A DNA stretch of 64,000 nucleotides, taken from positions 17,203-81,202 of the forward strand of contig NZ_CANLTR010000013.1 of assembly GCF_947494055.1 (NCBI RefSeq), given 5' to 3'. A program made the translations under genes and the position numbers. The notes under the pieces were generated by a model. The model searched no databases and was not told the origin of the DNA. It saw only the letters and a list, made by a program, of their open reading frames with translations. Origin of the DNA: an uncultured Jannaschia sp. (GTDB taxonomy: Bacteria; Pseudomonadota; Alphaproteobacteria; Rhodobacterales; Rhodobacteraceae). Shown in pieces: positions 8,460 to 17,904 of this stretch. Numbering within the stretch: the stretch's first letter is position 1; each line of letters opens with the position of its first letter.

Positions 8460-9520
8460 GGGCCGTCTTCGCGATCCCCGGCGACATGGATCGCCGCACC
8501 GGCGGCTTCATCTACGAGGCAACGGTTCTGCGGACGCTGCGCGCGTTGGGCCACGACATCGCGCATCTGCGCCTGCCCGACGGCTTTCCCGACCCGTCTC
8601 CGGTGGAGATCGCGGCGACCTTCGACCTTCTCGACCGGGTTCCCGCGAACGTGCCGATCCTGCTCGACGGTTTCGTCCCGGGCACGGTCGATCCCGACGG
8701 GCTCGCCCGGCTCGCCGCGCCGCTGGTGCCGATCATCCATCACCCGCTCGGCCTCGAGACCGGCCTGCCGCCCGATCGCGCAGCATTCCTTCTGGCCAAC
8801 GAGGCCGCGTCGCTTCGCCACGCGACCCGCATCGTCGTGCCGAGCCCGCACACCGCGCGCATCCTCGCCGCCGAGTTCGGCGTGCCCACCGCACGGATCA
8901 CGGTCGCGCCACCCGGTTTCGAGGCGCCCGGCGGGCCGCGCCGTCCCGTCACGCCGCCGCTGATCCTGTCGGTCGGGTTGCTGGCGGAGCGAAAGGGCCA
9001 CGACGTGCTGATCGCGGCCCTGTCCCGGATCGCCGATCTCGACTGGAAGGCCCGGATCGTCGGCGCGGCCCATGATTCCGTCCTGGTCGACGCGCTCGCG
9101 GCGCAGATGCGCGCGGCGGGTCTGTCGGACCGCATCGTCCTGACCGGCGAGCTCGACGCGGCGGCGCTGCGCACGACCTATGCGGAGGCGTCGATCTTCG
9201 CGCTCGCCACGCGGTACGAGGGTTACGGGATCGTCTTCGGCGAGGCCATGGGCTGGGGCCTGCCCATCGTCGGCTGTGCCGTGGGCGCGGTGCCCGACAC
9301 GGTCGGCGATGCCGGCCTTCTCGTGCCGCCCGACGATCCGGACGCGTTCGCCGGAGCACTGCGCCGGCTCATCACCGACGCCCCGGCGCGCAATGCGCTC
9401 TCCGCCGCCGCCGCCCGCGCGGGCGCCGCCCTGCCCCGCTGGCGCGATACGGCAAGGGTGATCGCTGCGGCCGTCGACGAGGCGGTCGAGGAGGTCCGCG
9501 GGGGACGCGGTCCCGCCTAG
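8456..9520 (+). CDS. Group 1 (GT4) glycosyltransferase
   Basis: A 354-residue cytoplasmic GT-B fold enzyme. The C-terminal half has LSVGLLAERKGHDVLIAAL, then the nucleotide-sugar site YEGYGIVFGEAMGWGLPIVG with the E-x7-E pair at about residues 255 and 263, and AGLLVPPDDPDAFAGAL. The N-terminal half has a typical acceptor-domain IPGDMDRRTGGFIYE start. It is the last gene of the run beginning at 1735, and its ATG overlaps the permease stop. Being translationally coupled to an importer and envelope-lipid genes is unusual; it may glycosylate the lipid produced upstream, but donor and acceptor are unknown. Confidence 0.87.
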   Translation: MRAVFAIPGDMDRRTGGFIYEATVLRTLRALGHDIAHLRLPDGFPDPSPVEIAATFDLLDRVPANVPILLDGFVPGTVDPDGLARLAAPLVPIIHHPLGLETGLPPDRAAFLLANEAASLRHATRIVVPSPHTARILAAEFGVPTARITVAPPGFEAPGGPRRPVTPPLILSVGLLAERKGHDVLIAALSRIADLDWKARIVGAAHDSVLVDALAAQMRAAGLSDRIVLTGELDAAALRTTYAEASIFALATRYEGYGIVFGEAMGWGLPIVGCAVGAVPDTVGDAGLLVPPDDPDAFAGALRRLITDAPARNALSAAAARAGAALPRWRDTARVIAAAVDEAVEEVRGGRGPA

Positions 9521-9722
9521 CCCCCCGTCGGCGGCAAGAGCGGACGTTTCCATACGAGACTTGGCAGGACGGCCGGGCCATCGGTCCGCGCGTCGCGCCG
9601 GCGAAAGTTGCCCTAGCGACAGGAAACACTGGACAGATGCCGTCCGAAGCGCATTTTGGAAGAGGCACGCAGGCTAGTCCGAACGGCGTGACGTTCGGGC
9701 GCGACGGGGGAGGGGATTTCGG

Positions 9723-10175
9723 ATGGTCAATATCGTTGTCAACGGAGTCGAACGTCAGTTCGACGGGGACGAAGACACGCCGCTGCTGTGGTATCTCCGG
9801 GACGAGCTCGGACTGACCGGAACCAAGTACGGCTGCGGCATCGCGGCCTGCGGGGTCTGCACGGTCCATGTCGACGGCGCCCCCGCCTTCGCTTGCGTGA
9901 CGCCGGTCGGCACGATCGACGGGGCGGAGGTCACGACCATCGAGGGCCTGTCGGAAAACGGCGACCATCCGGTTCAGGTCGCTTGGCGCGATCTGAACGT
10001 CGCCCAGTGCGGCTACTGCCAGGCCGGTCAGATCATGCAGGCCGCGGCGCTTGTCGATGGGTCCGAGACGGTGACCGACGAGGATATCGACTACGCGATG
10101 ACCGGCAATCTCTGCCGGTGCGGAACCTACACCCGGATTCGCGCGGCGATCCGGCAGGCGGCGGAGGCGAAGTGA
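9723..10175 (+). CDS. (2Fe-2S) subunit of a xanthine-dehydrogenase-family molybdenum hydroxylase
   Basis: A 150-residue two-cluster ferredoxin subunit like isoquinoline 1-oxidoreductase IorA. Plant-type cluster ligands are C38, C43, C46 and C58 ([15 protein letters not shown]). The second, helical-domain cluster uses C96, C99, C131 and C133 (CGYCQAGQ and [14 protein letters not shown]). It passes electrons from the molybdopterin subunit encoded next. There is no signal peptide of its own, so it would reach the periplasm only by riding with the Tat-signal-bearing large subunit, as known for IorAB-type enzymes. Its TGA and the partner's ATG share one base (TGATG). Confidence 0.93.
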   Translation: MVNIVVNGVERQFDGDEDTPLLWYLRDELGLTGTKYGCGIAACGVCTVHVDGAPAFACVTPVGTIDGAEVTTIEGLSENGDHPVQVAWRDLNVAQCGYCQAGQIMQAAALVDGSETVTDEDIDYAMTGNLCRCGTYTRIRAAIRQAAEAK

Positions 10176-12466
10176 TGCGCGACACACCGATCCTGAACGT
10201 GAGCCGCCGCGGCGTGCTGGGCGGCCTCGGCGCCGCGACCTTCGTGCTTTCCGTCGGATTGCCGCGTCCCGGCCGGGCGCAGGACGACGAGCCCGAATTC
10301 GGTCGCGACGCGATGCCGAACGGCTGGACCGACGACCCCAAGGCTTTCGTCGCCATCGACGCGGACGGCACCGTGACCGTCACCTGCCACCGTTCCGAGA
10401 TGGGCCAGGGCGTGCGGACTTCGATCGCGATGGTCGTGGCCGACGAGCTCGGCGCCGACTGGGAGCGGGTTCGCGTCGATCAGGCGCCGGGCGAGGAGGA
10501 GACCTACGGCAACCAGGATACCGACGGCTCGCGCAGCCTGCGTCACTTCTTCATGCCGATGCGCCGGGTGGGGGCCGCCGCGCGCGCCATGCTCGCGCAA
10601 GCGGCAGCCGACGAATGGGGTGTGGACGTCTCCGAGGTCACCGCCGGGAACCACGAGGTAACGCATGCCGCGTCCGACCGGTCGCTCGGCTACGGCGAGC
10701 TTGCCGCCGCCGCGATGGAACTCGATGTGCCCACCGGCGACGCACTCGTGCTGATGGACCCCTCGGCGTTCCGCTATGTCGGCAGCTCGGAGATCGGGCT
10801 GGTCGACAACATGGACATCACGACGGGGCATACGACCTACGGGATCGACGTGCGCCGCGACGGCATGCTCTATGCCGTAGTCGCCCGACCGCCGGTCTAC
10901 GGGGGCCGCGCGGCGAGCTACGACGACAGCGCCGCGCTGGCCATCGAGGGGGTCGAGAAGGTGGTGGCGATCGACCCGGTGGATTTCCCCACCGAGTTCT
11001 CTCCGCTTGGCGGCGTCGCCGTGATCGCGCGGAACACCTACCTTGCCATGAAGGGCCGGGACGCGCTCGAGATCGAATGGGAGGGCGGGCCGAACGCGGA
11101 GTACGACAGCGCGGCCTACCGCGAGACGCTGTCGCAGGCGGCGAATGCGCCCGGCGGCACGGTGATCCGCGACGAAGGCGATTTCGACGCGGCCTACGAA
11201 GGCGCGGCGCAGACGCTCGAGGCGGAATACTACGTCCCGCACCTCGCCCAGGCGCCGATGGAGCCGCCGGCCGCTGTGGTCGAGATCCGCGACGGACGCG
11301 CCGAGGCCTGGGCCTGCACCCAGGCGCCGCAGGTCACGCGACTGCGGCTGGCGGAACGTCTGGGGCTCGAAAAGGAGGACGTGACCGTGAACGTCACGCT
11401 TCTGGGCGGCGGATTCGGGCGCAAGTCCAAGCCGGATTTCGTGATCGAGGCGGGCATCCTGAGCCAGGCAATGGACGGTGCGCCGGTCAAGCTGACCTGG
11501 ACGCGCGAGGACGACATCCACCACGGCTACTACCACACCGTCTCGGTCGAGAAGATGAGCGCCGGTCTGGACGATGGCGGCGCGCCGGTCGCGTGGCTGC
11601 ATCGGACCGCGGCGCCCACGATCGGCTCGATCTTTGCCCCGGACCCGAAGCACAAGCTGCCCTTCGAGCTGGGCATGGGGCTTCTCAACATGCCGCTCGC
11701 CATCGAGAACGTGCGCGCGGAGAACCCGGAGGCGCCGGCCCATGTGCGCATCGGCTGGTACCGGTCGGTCTCCAACATCCCGCATGCCTTCGCGATCCAG
11801 TCCTTCGTGGCCGAGCTGGCGCAGGCCGCCGGGCGCGACCCGAAGGATTACCTGCTCGAGGTGATCGGCCCCGCCCGGCTGGTCGATCCGCGCGATCAGG
11901 GCGACGTCTGGAACTACGGCGAGAACCCGGAGGTCTATCCGATCGACACGGGCCGTCTGGCGGCGGTGGTCGAGGCGGCGGCCGAAGGGATCGAATGGGG
12001 CCGCGAGATGCCGGAGGGCAGCGGTCTGGGCATCGCCGGGCATTACAGCTTCGTCAGCTACGTCGCCGTCGCCGCCGAGGTGACGGTCGAGGACGGGCTG
12101 GTTTCCGTCCCCCGCGTCTCGATCGCCATCGATTGCGGGCCGCAGGTCAACCCCGACCGCATCCGTTCCCAGATGGAGGGCGCGGTCGTCATGGGGATCG
12201 GTCAGGCGCTGATGAGCGAGATCACCTTCGCGGAAGGACGCGCGCAGCAGGACAATTACGATACCTACCTCGTCGCCCGGATGGAGGACACGCCGAAGCG
12301 GCTCGACGTCCATCTCGTGACGTCGCATTCCGCCTACGACCAGCCGCTCGGCGGGGTGGGCGAGCCGGGCCTGCCGCCGGTCGTCCCGGCGATCACCAAC
12401 GCGATCTTCGCGGCGACCGGCACGCGCATCCGCAGCCTGCCCATCGGCGACCAACTCCGCAGCTGA
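10175..12466 (+). CDS. Molybdopterin-binding large subunit of an IorB-type aldehyde/N-heterocycle oxidoreductase
   Basis: A 763-residue catalytic subunit. The N-terminus has a twin-arginine-type signal ([10 protein letters not shown], cleavage near GRAQ). Motifs of the molybdenum hydroxylase family are [15 protein letters not shown], the [14 protein letters not shown] loop, and the C-terminal [15 protein letters not shown] with the likely catalytic Glu at about residue 730. IorB-type enzymes hydroxylate aldehydes or N-heterocycles using a molybdopterin cytosine dinucleotide cofactor. Many such operons include a third, cytochrome c subunit; none is seen here, so the electron acceptor is unknown. 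The start is fixed by the overlap with the small subunit. Confidence 0.92.
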   Translation: MRDTPILNVSRRGVLGGLGAATFVLSVGLPRPGRAQDDEPEFGRDAMPNGWTDDPKAFVAIDADGTVTVTCHRSEMGQGVRTSIAMVVADELGADWERVRVDQAPGEEETYGNQDTDGSRSLRHFFMPMRRVGAAARAMLAQAAADEWGVDVSEVTAGNHEVTHAASDRSLGYGELAAAAMELDVPTGDALVLMDPSAFRYVGSSEIGLVDNMDITTGHTTYGIDVRRDGMLYAVVARPPVYGGRAASYDDSAALAIEGVEKVVAIDPVDFPTEFSPLGGVAVIARNTYLAMKGRDALEIEWEGGPNAEYDSAAYRETLSQAANAPGGTVIRDEGDFDAAYEGAAQTLEAEYYVPHLAQAPMEPPAAVVEIRDGRAEAWACTQAPQVTRLRLAERLGLEKEDVTVNVTLLGGGFGRKSKPDFVIEAGILSQAMDGAPVKLTWTREDDIHHGYYHTVSVEKMSAGLDDGGAPVAWLHRTAAPTIGSIFAPDPKHKLPFELGMGLLNMPLAIENVRAENPEAPAHVRIGWYRSVSNIPHAFAIQSFVAELAQAAGRDPKDYLLEVIGPARLVDPRDQGDVWNYGENPEVYPIDTGRLAAVVEAAAEGIEWGREMPEGSGLGIAGHYSFVSYVAVAAEVTVEDGLVSVPRVSIAIDCGPQVNPDRIRSQMEGAVVMGIGQALMSEITFAEGRAQQDNYDTYLVARMEDTPKRLDVHLVTSHSAYDQPLGGVGEPGLPPVVPAITNAIFAATGTRIRSLPIGDQLRS

Positions 12467-12480
12467 AGAAAGGGCACGTC

Positions 12481-12885
12481 GTGCACAGCATCAAGCTATC
12501 CCTGACCGTCGCGGCTGCGCTGCTTCTGGCAGGACCGGCCCTCGCACAGGACTGCGCCGGGCGGATCGAGAATTTCGAGCGCGCCCTCGACCGCGCGGCG
12601 GGCGAGGCGATCTCCGCCTCCTCCGGCGGACAGGCCGTCGCGGGCGCCCGCGAGGCGCAGGCGATGGAGGAGCCCGAGGAAGCCACCGAGGATCCGGTGC
12701 CGTTCCAGGAGGAAACCGAGGAGGCCGCCGAGGTCGAGGAGGCCGAGGAGGCGGGAGATGGCGGCGAGCGGGTGATCCAAGCCCGGACCGCGCTGCAGAA
12801 CGCCCGCGAGCTGTCCGAGAATGGCGACGAGCAGGCCTGTTCCGAGGCCCTGGACGACCTGATCCTGTCGCTTCTCGCGGACTGA
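12481..12885 (+). CDS. Small acidic secreted protein of unknown function
   Basis: A 134-residue protein with a clear Sec signal peptide ([18 protein letters not shown]) directly after a GTG start that has AAAGGG upstream. The mature part has a low-complexity Glu/Ala run (residues about 60-95) followed by a helical segment [21 protein letters not shown] and two cysteines that could pair. It follows the molybdenum hydroxylase large subunit by 14 bases and is probably co-transcribed. No family was recognised. It could be an accessory or chaperone of the exported enzyme, but this rests on position only. Confidence 0.65.
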   Translation: MHSIKLSLTVAAALLLAGPALAQDCAGRIENFERALDRAAGEAISASSGGQAVAGAREAQAMEEPEEATEDPVPFQEETEEAAEVEEAEEAGDGGERVIQARTALQNARELSENGDEQACSEALDDLILSLLAD

Positions 12886-13069
12886 CGTCCGCCCGCGAGG
12901 CGCGCGCCTCCGTTCGATGGAACACCGGCGTGGGTCCGGGACTTCATGTTCCGACCCGTCGGGGCCGTGAGGACACGCAAACGTTTGGCCGAATTAAGTC
13001 GCCTTCCTGTCCACGGGGAGGACCTGTCTCTCCCGTGCCGGCTGGCCCCGCGCAATCAGGAGACGTGAC

Positions 13070-14191
13070 ATGACGATCATCCCGCGCCCCGAAGGCGTTT
13101 TCGCTATCCTTCTCTGCCTCGGCACCGCCCCGATGGCGTCCGCGCAGGCCCAGGCCGAGGCGGCGCAGCCCGAGCTGACCGAGGTGGCGCGTTTCGATCA
13201 TCAGGTGACCGGCGTCACCGTCAGCGCGGACGGGCGCATCTTCGTGAACTTCCCGCGCTGGACCGAGGACGTGGACACCTCGGTGGTCGAGCTCGTCGAC
13301 GGCGTGCGGCAGCCCTATCCGAACGCGGAATGGAACGGCTGGAGCAATCTCGAGAGCGCCGAGGTTTCTGCCGCGGACCACTTCGTCAACGTGCAGAGCG
13401 TCGTCGCGGATGGCGACGGCAGCCTCTGGGTCCTCGACCCTGCCGCGCCCGCCACTGGCTTCATCGTCGAGAACGGCCCGAAACTCGTGCAGATCGACCT
13501 CGCAAGCGACGAGGTCGTCCGCGTCATCGCCTTCGGCCCCGACGTCGCGCCGCAGGGCAGCTATCTCAACGACGTGCGCTTCAGCCCGGATGGCGGGCAC
13601 GCCTACATCACCGATTCCGGCCCCGCCGACGCGCTGATCGTCGTCGACCTCGAAACCGGGACGGGGCGGCGCGTCCTCGAGGATCATTTCTCGGTCGCCG
13701 TCGATCCGGACGTAACCGTCACCCATGCGGACGAGCCCGTCCGCCGGCCCGACAATCGCGGCGCCGCCTTTGCGGCCGACGGCATCGCGCTGTCGCAGGA
13801 CGGGGAGACGCTGTTCTGGAAGCCGCTGACCGGCACGACGCTTTACTCGATCGCGACTGAAATGCTGGACGTCCCGAGCCGCTTCGTGGACGAGGTCGCG
13901 GCGGCAGTGCTCGACCGCGGCGAGGTCGGCGTCACCGATGGGCTCTGAATGGACGGTGCGGGTCGCATCTACCTCTCGAATATCGAGGACGACGCCATCC
14001 GGCGTTGGGCGGACGGGAAGGTCAGCCTCGTCCTGCAGGACGACCGCCTCCGTTGGCCGGACACGTTCAGCAAGGGACCGGACGGCGTGATCTACGTCAC
14101 CACATCGCGGATCATGGACATGCCTTGGTACAAGCCCGAGAACCCGCGGATCGTCGCAACGACCCTTTGGTCGTTCGAGCCGCAGGACTGA
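13070..14191 (+). pseudogene. Major royal jelly/yellow-like protein interrupted by an in-frame TGA
   Basis: One continuous reading frame of 373 codons is broken by a TGA at 13946-13948 (codon 293). Upstream are a signal peptide ending near MASAQA and beta-propeller-like repeats such as VTVSADGRIFVNFPRW, LWVLDP and AYITDSGPADALIVVDL. Downstream the same frame continues with MDGAGRIYLSNIEDDAI, LRWPDTFSKGPDGVIYVTTS and a normal end. These are typical of bacterial MRJP/yellow-family, gluconolactonase-like proteins of about 350-380 residues, and the join GVTDGL-stop-MDGAG falls inside a conserved strand. The single stop is the only lesion, so it is either a recent nonsense mutation or a sequencing error. 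An ATG immediately follows the stop, but an 80-residue piece would not fold as a propeller. Confidence 0.8.
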
Positions 14192-14311
14192 TTGGCCCGA
14201 ACTGCGGCAGGTGCCGCCCACGGGGCGGTGCCGCGTCAGGGCGACCTGCCGGTCCAATCTCGCCCGTTTCGCGAGATCTGCCCCGATTTCCGGCCGCTGC
14301 CCGCCGGCCGG

Positions 14312-15346
14312 TCAGCAGCCGATCGCCGCGCAGATCCGCTCGCGGTAGACCGAGTTCGTGACGTTCTGTTCCATCGGCGGTGAGACGTTCGGGCAGTTCG
14401 GCACGTAATCGGCCGCGAGGCCGGCATTGACGCAGGACGCGATCTCCCAGCCCGGCGGCAGGTCGTTCAGATCGACCTTCTGCCATTTCGGGTGTCCCTC
14501 GCCCCGAAGCGTCTCGAACTGCGTCAGGATCAGGTTGGACACGTCCGACACCGCCTGGCAGCTTGCCCGGTGGTAGGTGTTGCGCGTCGGGACGTATTCG
14601 TAGGTCATCAGGACCGCCTTGACTGCGACGACGTCCAGCGGCCCGTCTTGAAACGCGTAGGTGCCCGCGGGGATCTCCGCCGGCGTGTAGACGGCCTGCA
14701 GGACCTCGTCCGAAATCGGCAGCAGGTGGAACCGCTCGGCGTCGATCCCGGCCTCCTCGAACAGGGCTGTCGGTGCCCCGGCGACGTAGAAGAACGCGTC
14801 GATCTGACCGTCGAGAAGCTGCGCCATCGACTCGTCGGGTCCGATCGTCAGCGTCTCGCCCGGCTCCGTCCCCGTCAGGTCGAGGATGAGGGAGGCGGTC
14901 AGGAAGGTGCCGCTGTCGGCGACCCCGATCGCGACCCGCTTGCCCGCGAGGTCGGACAGGCCCTCGATGTCCCGAGAGGCGAGAATGTGCACTTCCTCGT
15001 TGTATAGCGGGAAGGCGATACGCACGCCGGCGACGGCCCTGGCGATGTCCGGATCGTCGGCGGAATAGGTCTGCAGGTATTCCAGCACGTCGCTCTGGAC
15101 GATGCCGAACTGCGTGGCGGGGCGGTTTCGCACGCCGAGGAAGTTCTCGAGCGAGCCCGCGCTCTCGCGGACGGTGAGCGTCTGGCCGCAGGTCTCCATC
15201 AGGCCGGCGATGTCGCGCCCGATCTGGATGTAGGTGCCGGTCGGCCCGCCGGTCAGGATGTTCTTCGCGAGATCCTGCGCCATGGCGGGCGCCGTTCCGG
15301 TCAGAAGGAGGACCACCAGCGCTGCGATCCGTCCGAGCTTCGTCAT
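14312..15346 (-). CDS. TAXI-family TRAP transporter solute-binding protein
   Basis: A 344-residue periplasmic binding protein with a Sec signal (VVLLLTGTAPAMAQ). The mature start ILTGGPTGTYIQIGRDIA is the hallmark of the TAXI family, followed by ESAGSLENFLGVRNRPATQFGIVQSDV and GKRVAIGVADSGTFLTA. TAXI proteins deliver carboxylates or amino acids such as glutamate to a fused TRAP membrane protein. No TRAP DctQM-type membrane gene lies beside it, so it is an orphan here. The C-terminal 60 residues carry several cysteines (ASCQ, SCVN, NCPN, CAAIGC) that are not usual in the family and may form disulfides. The gene after it in transcription direction is none; it faces the broken MRJP gene. Confidence 0.87.
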   Translation of the reverse strand: MTKLGRIAALVVLLLTGTAPAMAQDLAKNILTGGPTGTYIQIGRDIAGLMETCGQTLTVRESAGSLENFLGVRNRPATQFGIVQSDVLEYLQTYSADDPDIARAVAGVRIAFPLYNEEVHILASRDIEGLSDLAGKRVAIGVADSGTFLTASLILDLTGTEPGETLTIGPDESMAQLLDGQIDAFFYVAGAPTALFEEAGIDAERFHLLPISDEVLQAVYTPAEIPAGTYAFQDGPLDVVAVKAVLMTYEYVPTRNTYHRASCQAVSDVSNLILTQFETLRGEGHPKWQKVDLNDLPPGWEIASCVNAGLAADYVPNCPNVSPPMEQNVTNSVYRERICAAIGC

Positions 15347-15376
15347 GTTCGTCTCCCTCTCGTCGTATCGAACGCC

Positions 15377-16774
15377 TCAGCAGCGTCCCAGATCGCGCAC
15401 CAGCGAGACGAGCGTCTGCCGGTTCACCGTGCCGAAGACCTCGGCGAGTGCCTCGTAGGTACAGACCCGGTCCGCCAGCACCGCCTGCAGCTCGGACCGC
15501 TCGTTCGCCGTCGCCGTGTCGAGCCCCGGCGCCATACGGATCGCCCGGGCGATCTCACCCACGGGCGGCGCCGTTTCCCGCCGCGGCAGTTCCGCCGCGA
15601 TCGCCGCTTCGGCTACATCCGCCTCCTGCGCGGCGCGCAATTCGTTCAGTTCGGCCTGAATTGCGTCACGATCCGCGCGCAGGGTCCCGAGCGCGTCGCG
15701 CAGGGCGTCGAGTTCGCTCGCCGCGGCGTCGCGGGCCGTCGCCATCTCGTCACGCGCTGCTTCCGCATCCTCCGTCAGCTCCCCCGCCGTGGCTTGGGCC
15801 GCCTGCGCGGCGACGACCTGCGACAGAAGCGTATCGAGCTCGCCCCGCGCCTCCGCCTGTCGGGTCGTCAGCTGTTCGAGCTCGGCCCGCGCCGCGGCCT
15901 GCTCGGCCTGCGTCGCCTCCATCTCCGTCTGAACCTCCGCCTGCTGACGCGACAGGGAGTCGAGATCCCGTCGCGCGCTGACAACGGCCGCACCGATATC
16001 GGCAGTCAGGGTGTCGCGCCTGCTCTCCATTTCCGCGACCTCCTCGACGAGCCGGTCCCGCTCCGTCTCGGCGGCCGCGATCTCGGACCGCGCCGTGTCG
16101 CGTGCCGCCTCCGCCGCGGCGCGCTCCTCGGACAGTTCGGCTGCCATCGTGTCGCGCTCTGCCTCGAGTTCGGAGATCGTTGCGGCAACTCGGTCGCGCG
16201 CTGCCTCGGCCTCCTCCGCCTCGGCCCGGGCCGCATCGCGTGCCGCTTCGGCCGCGTCACGCTGGGCCTCCATGTCGGCGATCAGCGCGTCCAGTTCGTC
16301 CCGAGCCGCTTCAGCCTCCTCCGCCTCGGCGCGGGCCGTATCCCGCGCCGCTTCCGCCGCGGCGCGCGCTTCCGTCATTGCGTCACGCTGCGCCTCCATG
16401 TCGGCAATCAGCGCTTCCAGCTCGTCCCGGGCCGTTTCGGCCTCCTCCGCCTCGGCCCGAGCCGTATCGCGCGCCGACTCCACCGCGGCACGCTCCTCGG
16501 ACAGGCTCGAGAGCGCGGATTGCAGCGCCTCGACCTGCGAACGGATCGCTTCGCGCGTCTGGCGCAGCATCGGCTCCTCAATTGAAGTCTCTTCTGAGGT
16601 CATGGGCTCGGCGTCCGGTGCCGCCTCGGCCTCGGGTACGAGGTCAGTGTCCGGGGCGGGAGCGCCGTCCACAGCGCTCGCTTCTCCGGCGGGCAAAGCC
16701 GCCTCCGGCTGCTGCGCGCCCGCCGGCGTTCCGACACCGAGGACGAACGCTATAAGACAAACACCGCGGCACAT
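15377..16774 (-). CDS. Secreted coiled-coil protein with long helical repeats
   Basis: A 465-residue protein. The ATG at 16774 is chosen because a signal peptide (GVCLIAFVLGVGTPAGAQ) starts at once; a TTG at 16819 is the alternative. After a Pro/Glu-rich spacer, about 290 residues form a nearly uninterrupted Ala/Glu/Arg coiled coil. Within 16006-16480 a unit beginning EAARDTARAEAEEAEAARDE recurs at least four times, with spacings of 42, 35 and about 46 residues. The C-terminal 60 residues look globular (RTLVSLVRDLGRC end). No family was recognised; it may act as a periplasmic spacer. It lies 30 bases upstream of the TAXI gene in the same direction. Confidence 0.75.
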   Translation of the reverse strand: MCRGVCLIAFVLGVGTPAGAQQPEAALPAGEASAVDGAPAPDTDLVPEAEAAPDAEPMTSEETSIEEPMLRQTREAIRSQVEALQSALSSLSEERAAVESARDTARAEAEEAETARDELEALIADMEAQRDAMTEARAAAEAARDTARAEAEEAEAARDELDALIADMEAQRDAAEAARDAARAEAEEAEAARDRVAATISELEAERDTMAAELSEERAAAEAARDTARSEIAAAETERDRLVEEVAEMESRRDTLTADIGAAVVSARRDLDSLSRQQAEVQTEMEATQAEQAAARAELEQLTTRQAEARGELDTLLSQVVAAQAAQATAGELTEDAEAARDEMATARDAAASELDALRDALGTLRADRDAIQAELNELRAAQEADVAEAAIAAELPRRETAPPVGEIARAIRMAPGLDTATANERSELQAVLADRVCTYEALAEVFGTVNRQTLVSLVRDLGRC

Positions 16775-17007
16775 AATCCGAGACAAGTTACGATCCTGCG
16801 CCACGTCCCCCCCTTGCAACTGCTTTCACGTTCCCGTCATCGACCCTAACCGCGGTTCGGCAGCGCTGCCAAGGCGTCATGCGAACATTCTGCGTTGACG
16901 CTAAGGCAACGGCGGCGCCATCTCTGAACCGCGACGCCCGTTCGCGCGTTCCTGCCGTGCCAACCACCGCGCGACAGCGCCATCAGCCGAGACAGGGTCG
17001 CCCGCGT

Positions 17008-17904
17008 ATGGAGCCGGATATCTGCATTATTCTGAACGCCAAGGCCGGGAAGCGGGACGCTGCGGTGCGCGACCGCATCCAGGCGGCAACGGATCGGCAT
17101 CCCGGGCGGTTCGATCTTCGCGTCATCGGCAAGAAGGCCGATTTCGCCGCCGAGATCGACCGGATCGCGAGCGCCGGCTACCGGACGATCGTCGCGGCCG
17201 GCGGCGACGGCACGATCTCCGCCGTCGCGGCGGCGGCCCACCAGCATCAGCGCATCCTCGGCGTGCTGCCGATGGGGACGTTCAACTTCTTCGCCCGCGG
17301 GCTGGATCTGCCGGAGGACATCGAGGCGGGGATCGACCTGCTCGCCGAGGGGCCCACCCGGACGGTGAGCCTCGGGGCTGTGAACGGCCGCATCTTCCTC
17401 AACAATGCGAGCCTCGGGATCTATCCGGCGATCCTCGCCCAGCGCGAGGGCACCTATCGCCGGTGGGGCCGGTCACGGGTCGCGGCGCACTGGTCCGTCA
17501 TCGTCACCTTCTTCCGCTTCCACCGGCCTTTGACGATGCGCGTGTCCATTGACGGGCGGCAGGTCCGCAAGAAGACCCCGCTTGCCTTCGTCGCCCGCAG
17601 CGACTTCCAGCTCGAGCAGTTCCAGCTCGACGGTGTCGAGGACGTGCGCGCCGGTCGGCACGCTCTGTTCCTCGCGCCCGACAGTTCGCGCTTCGGCCTG
17701 TTCCGCTTCGCCGTGCGGCTGGCCTGGCGGTCGATGCGGCGGGGGCGCGACTTCGAGTACTACACCGGCGAGACGATCGACATCGAGACCACGCACCGCC
17801 GCCGCCTCGTGGCCCGCGACGGGGAACGGGAACGGATGGACTCGCCGTTCCACTTCGAGGTCCTGAAGGACGCGCTCACCGTGATCGCGCCGAACCGCAG
17901 CTGA
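17008..17904 (+). CDS. Diacylglycerol/lipid kinase family protein
   Basis: A 298-residue lipid kinase of the DagK/YegS/BmrU family. The nucleotide site is AGGDGTISAV near residues 64-73, preceded by ICIILNAKAGKRDA and followed by LGVLPMGTFNFFARGLDLP, which matches the family's LGxxPxGTxNDxA element. The C-terminal beta-rich domain is present to the end. It would phosphorylate diacylglycerol or a related lipid with ATP at the inner membrane face. The ATG at 17008 is preferred since upstream residues look random. Its TGA and the next ATG share a base (TGATG), so the lipid kinase and phosphoesterase are coupled. Confidence 0.87.
   Translation: MEPDICIILNAKAGKRDAAVRDRIQAATDRHPGRFDLRVIGKKADFAAEIDRIASAGYRTIVAAGGDGTISAVAAAAHQHQRILGVLPMGTFNFFARGLDLPEDIEAGIDLLAEGPTRTVSLGAVNGRIFLNNASLGIYPAILAQREGTYRRWGRSRVAAHWSVIVTFFRFHRPLTMRVSIDGRQVRKKTPLAFVARSDFQLEQFQLDGVEDVRAGRHALFLAPDSSRFGLFRFAVRLAWRSMRRGRDFEYYTGETIDIETTHRRRLVARDGERERMDSPFHFEVLKDALTVIAPNRS

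Noticed and set aside
13946..13948. TGA as selenocysteine or recoding site
   Set aside because: The position is not a redox motif in this family and no downstream stem-loop signal is evident; mutation or error is simpler.
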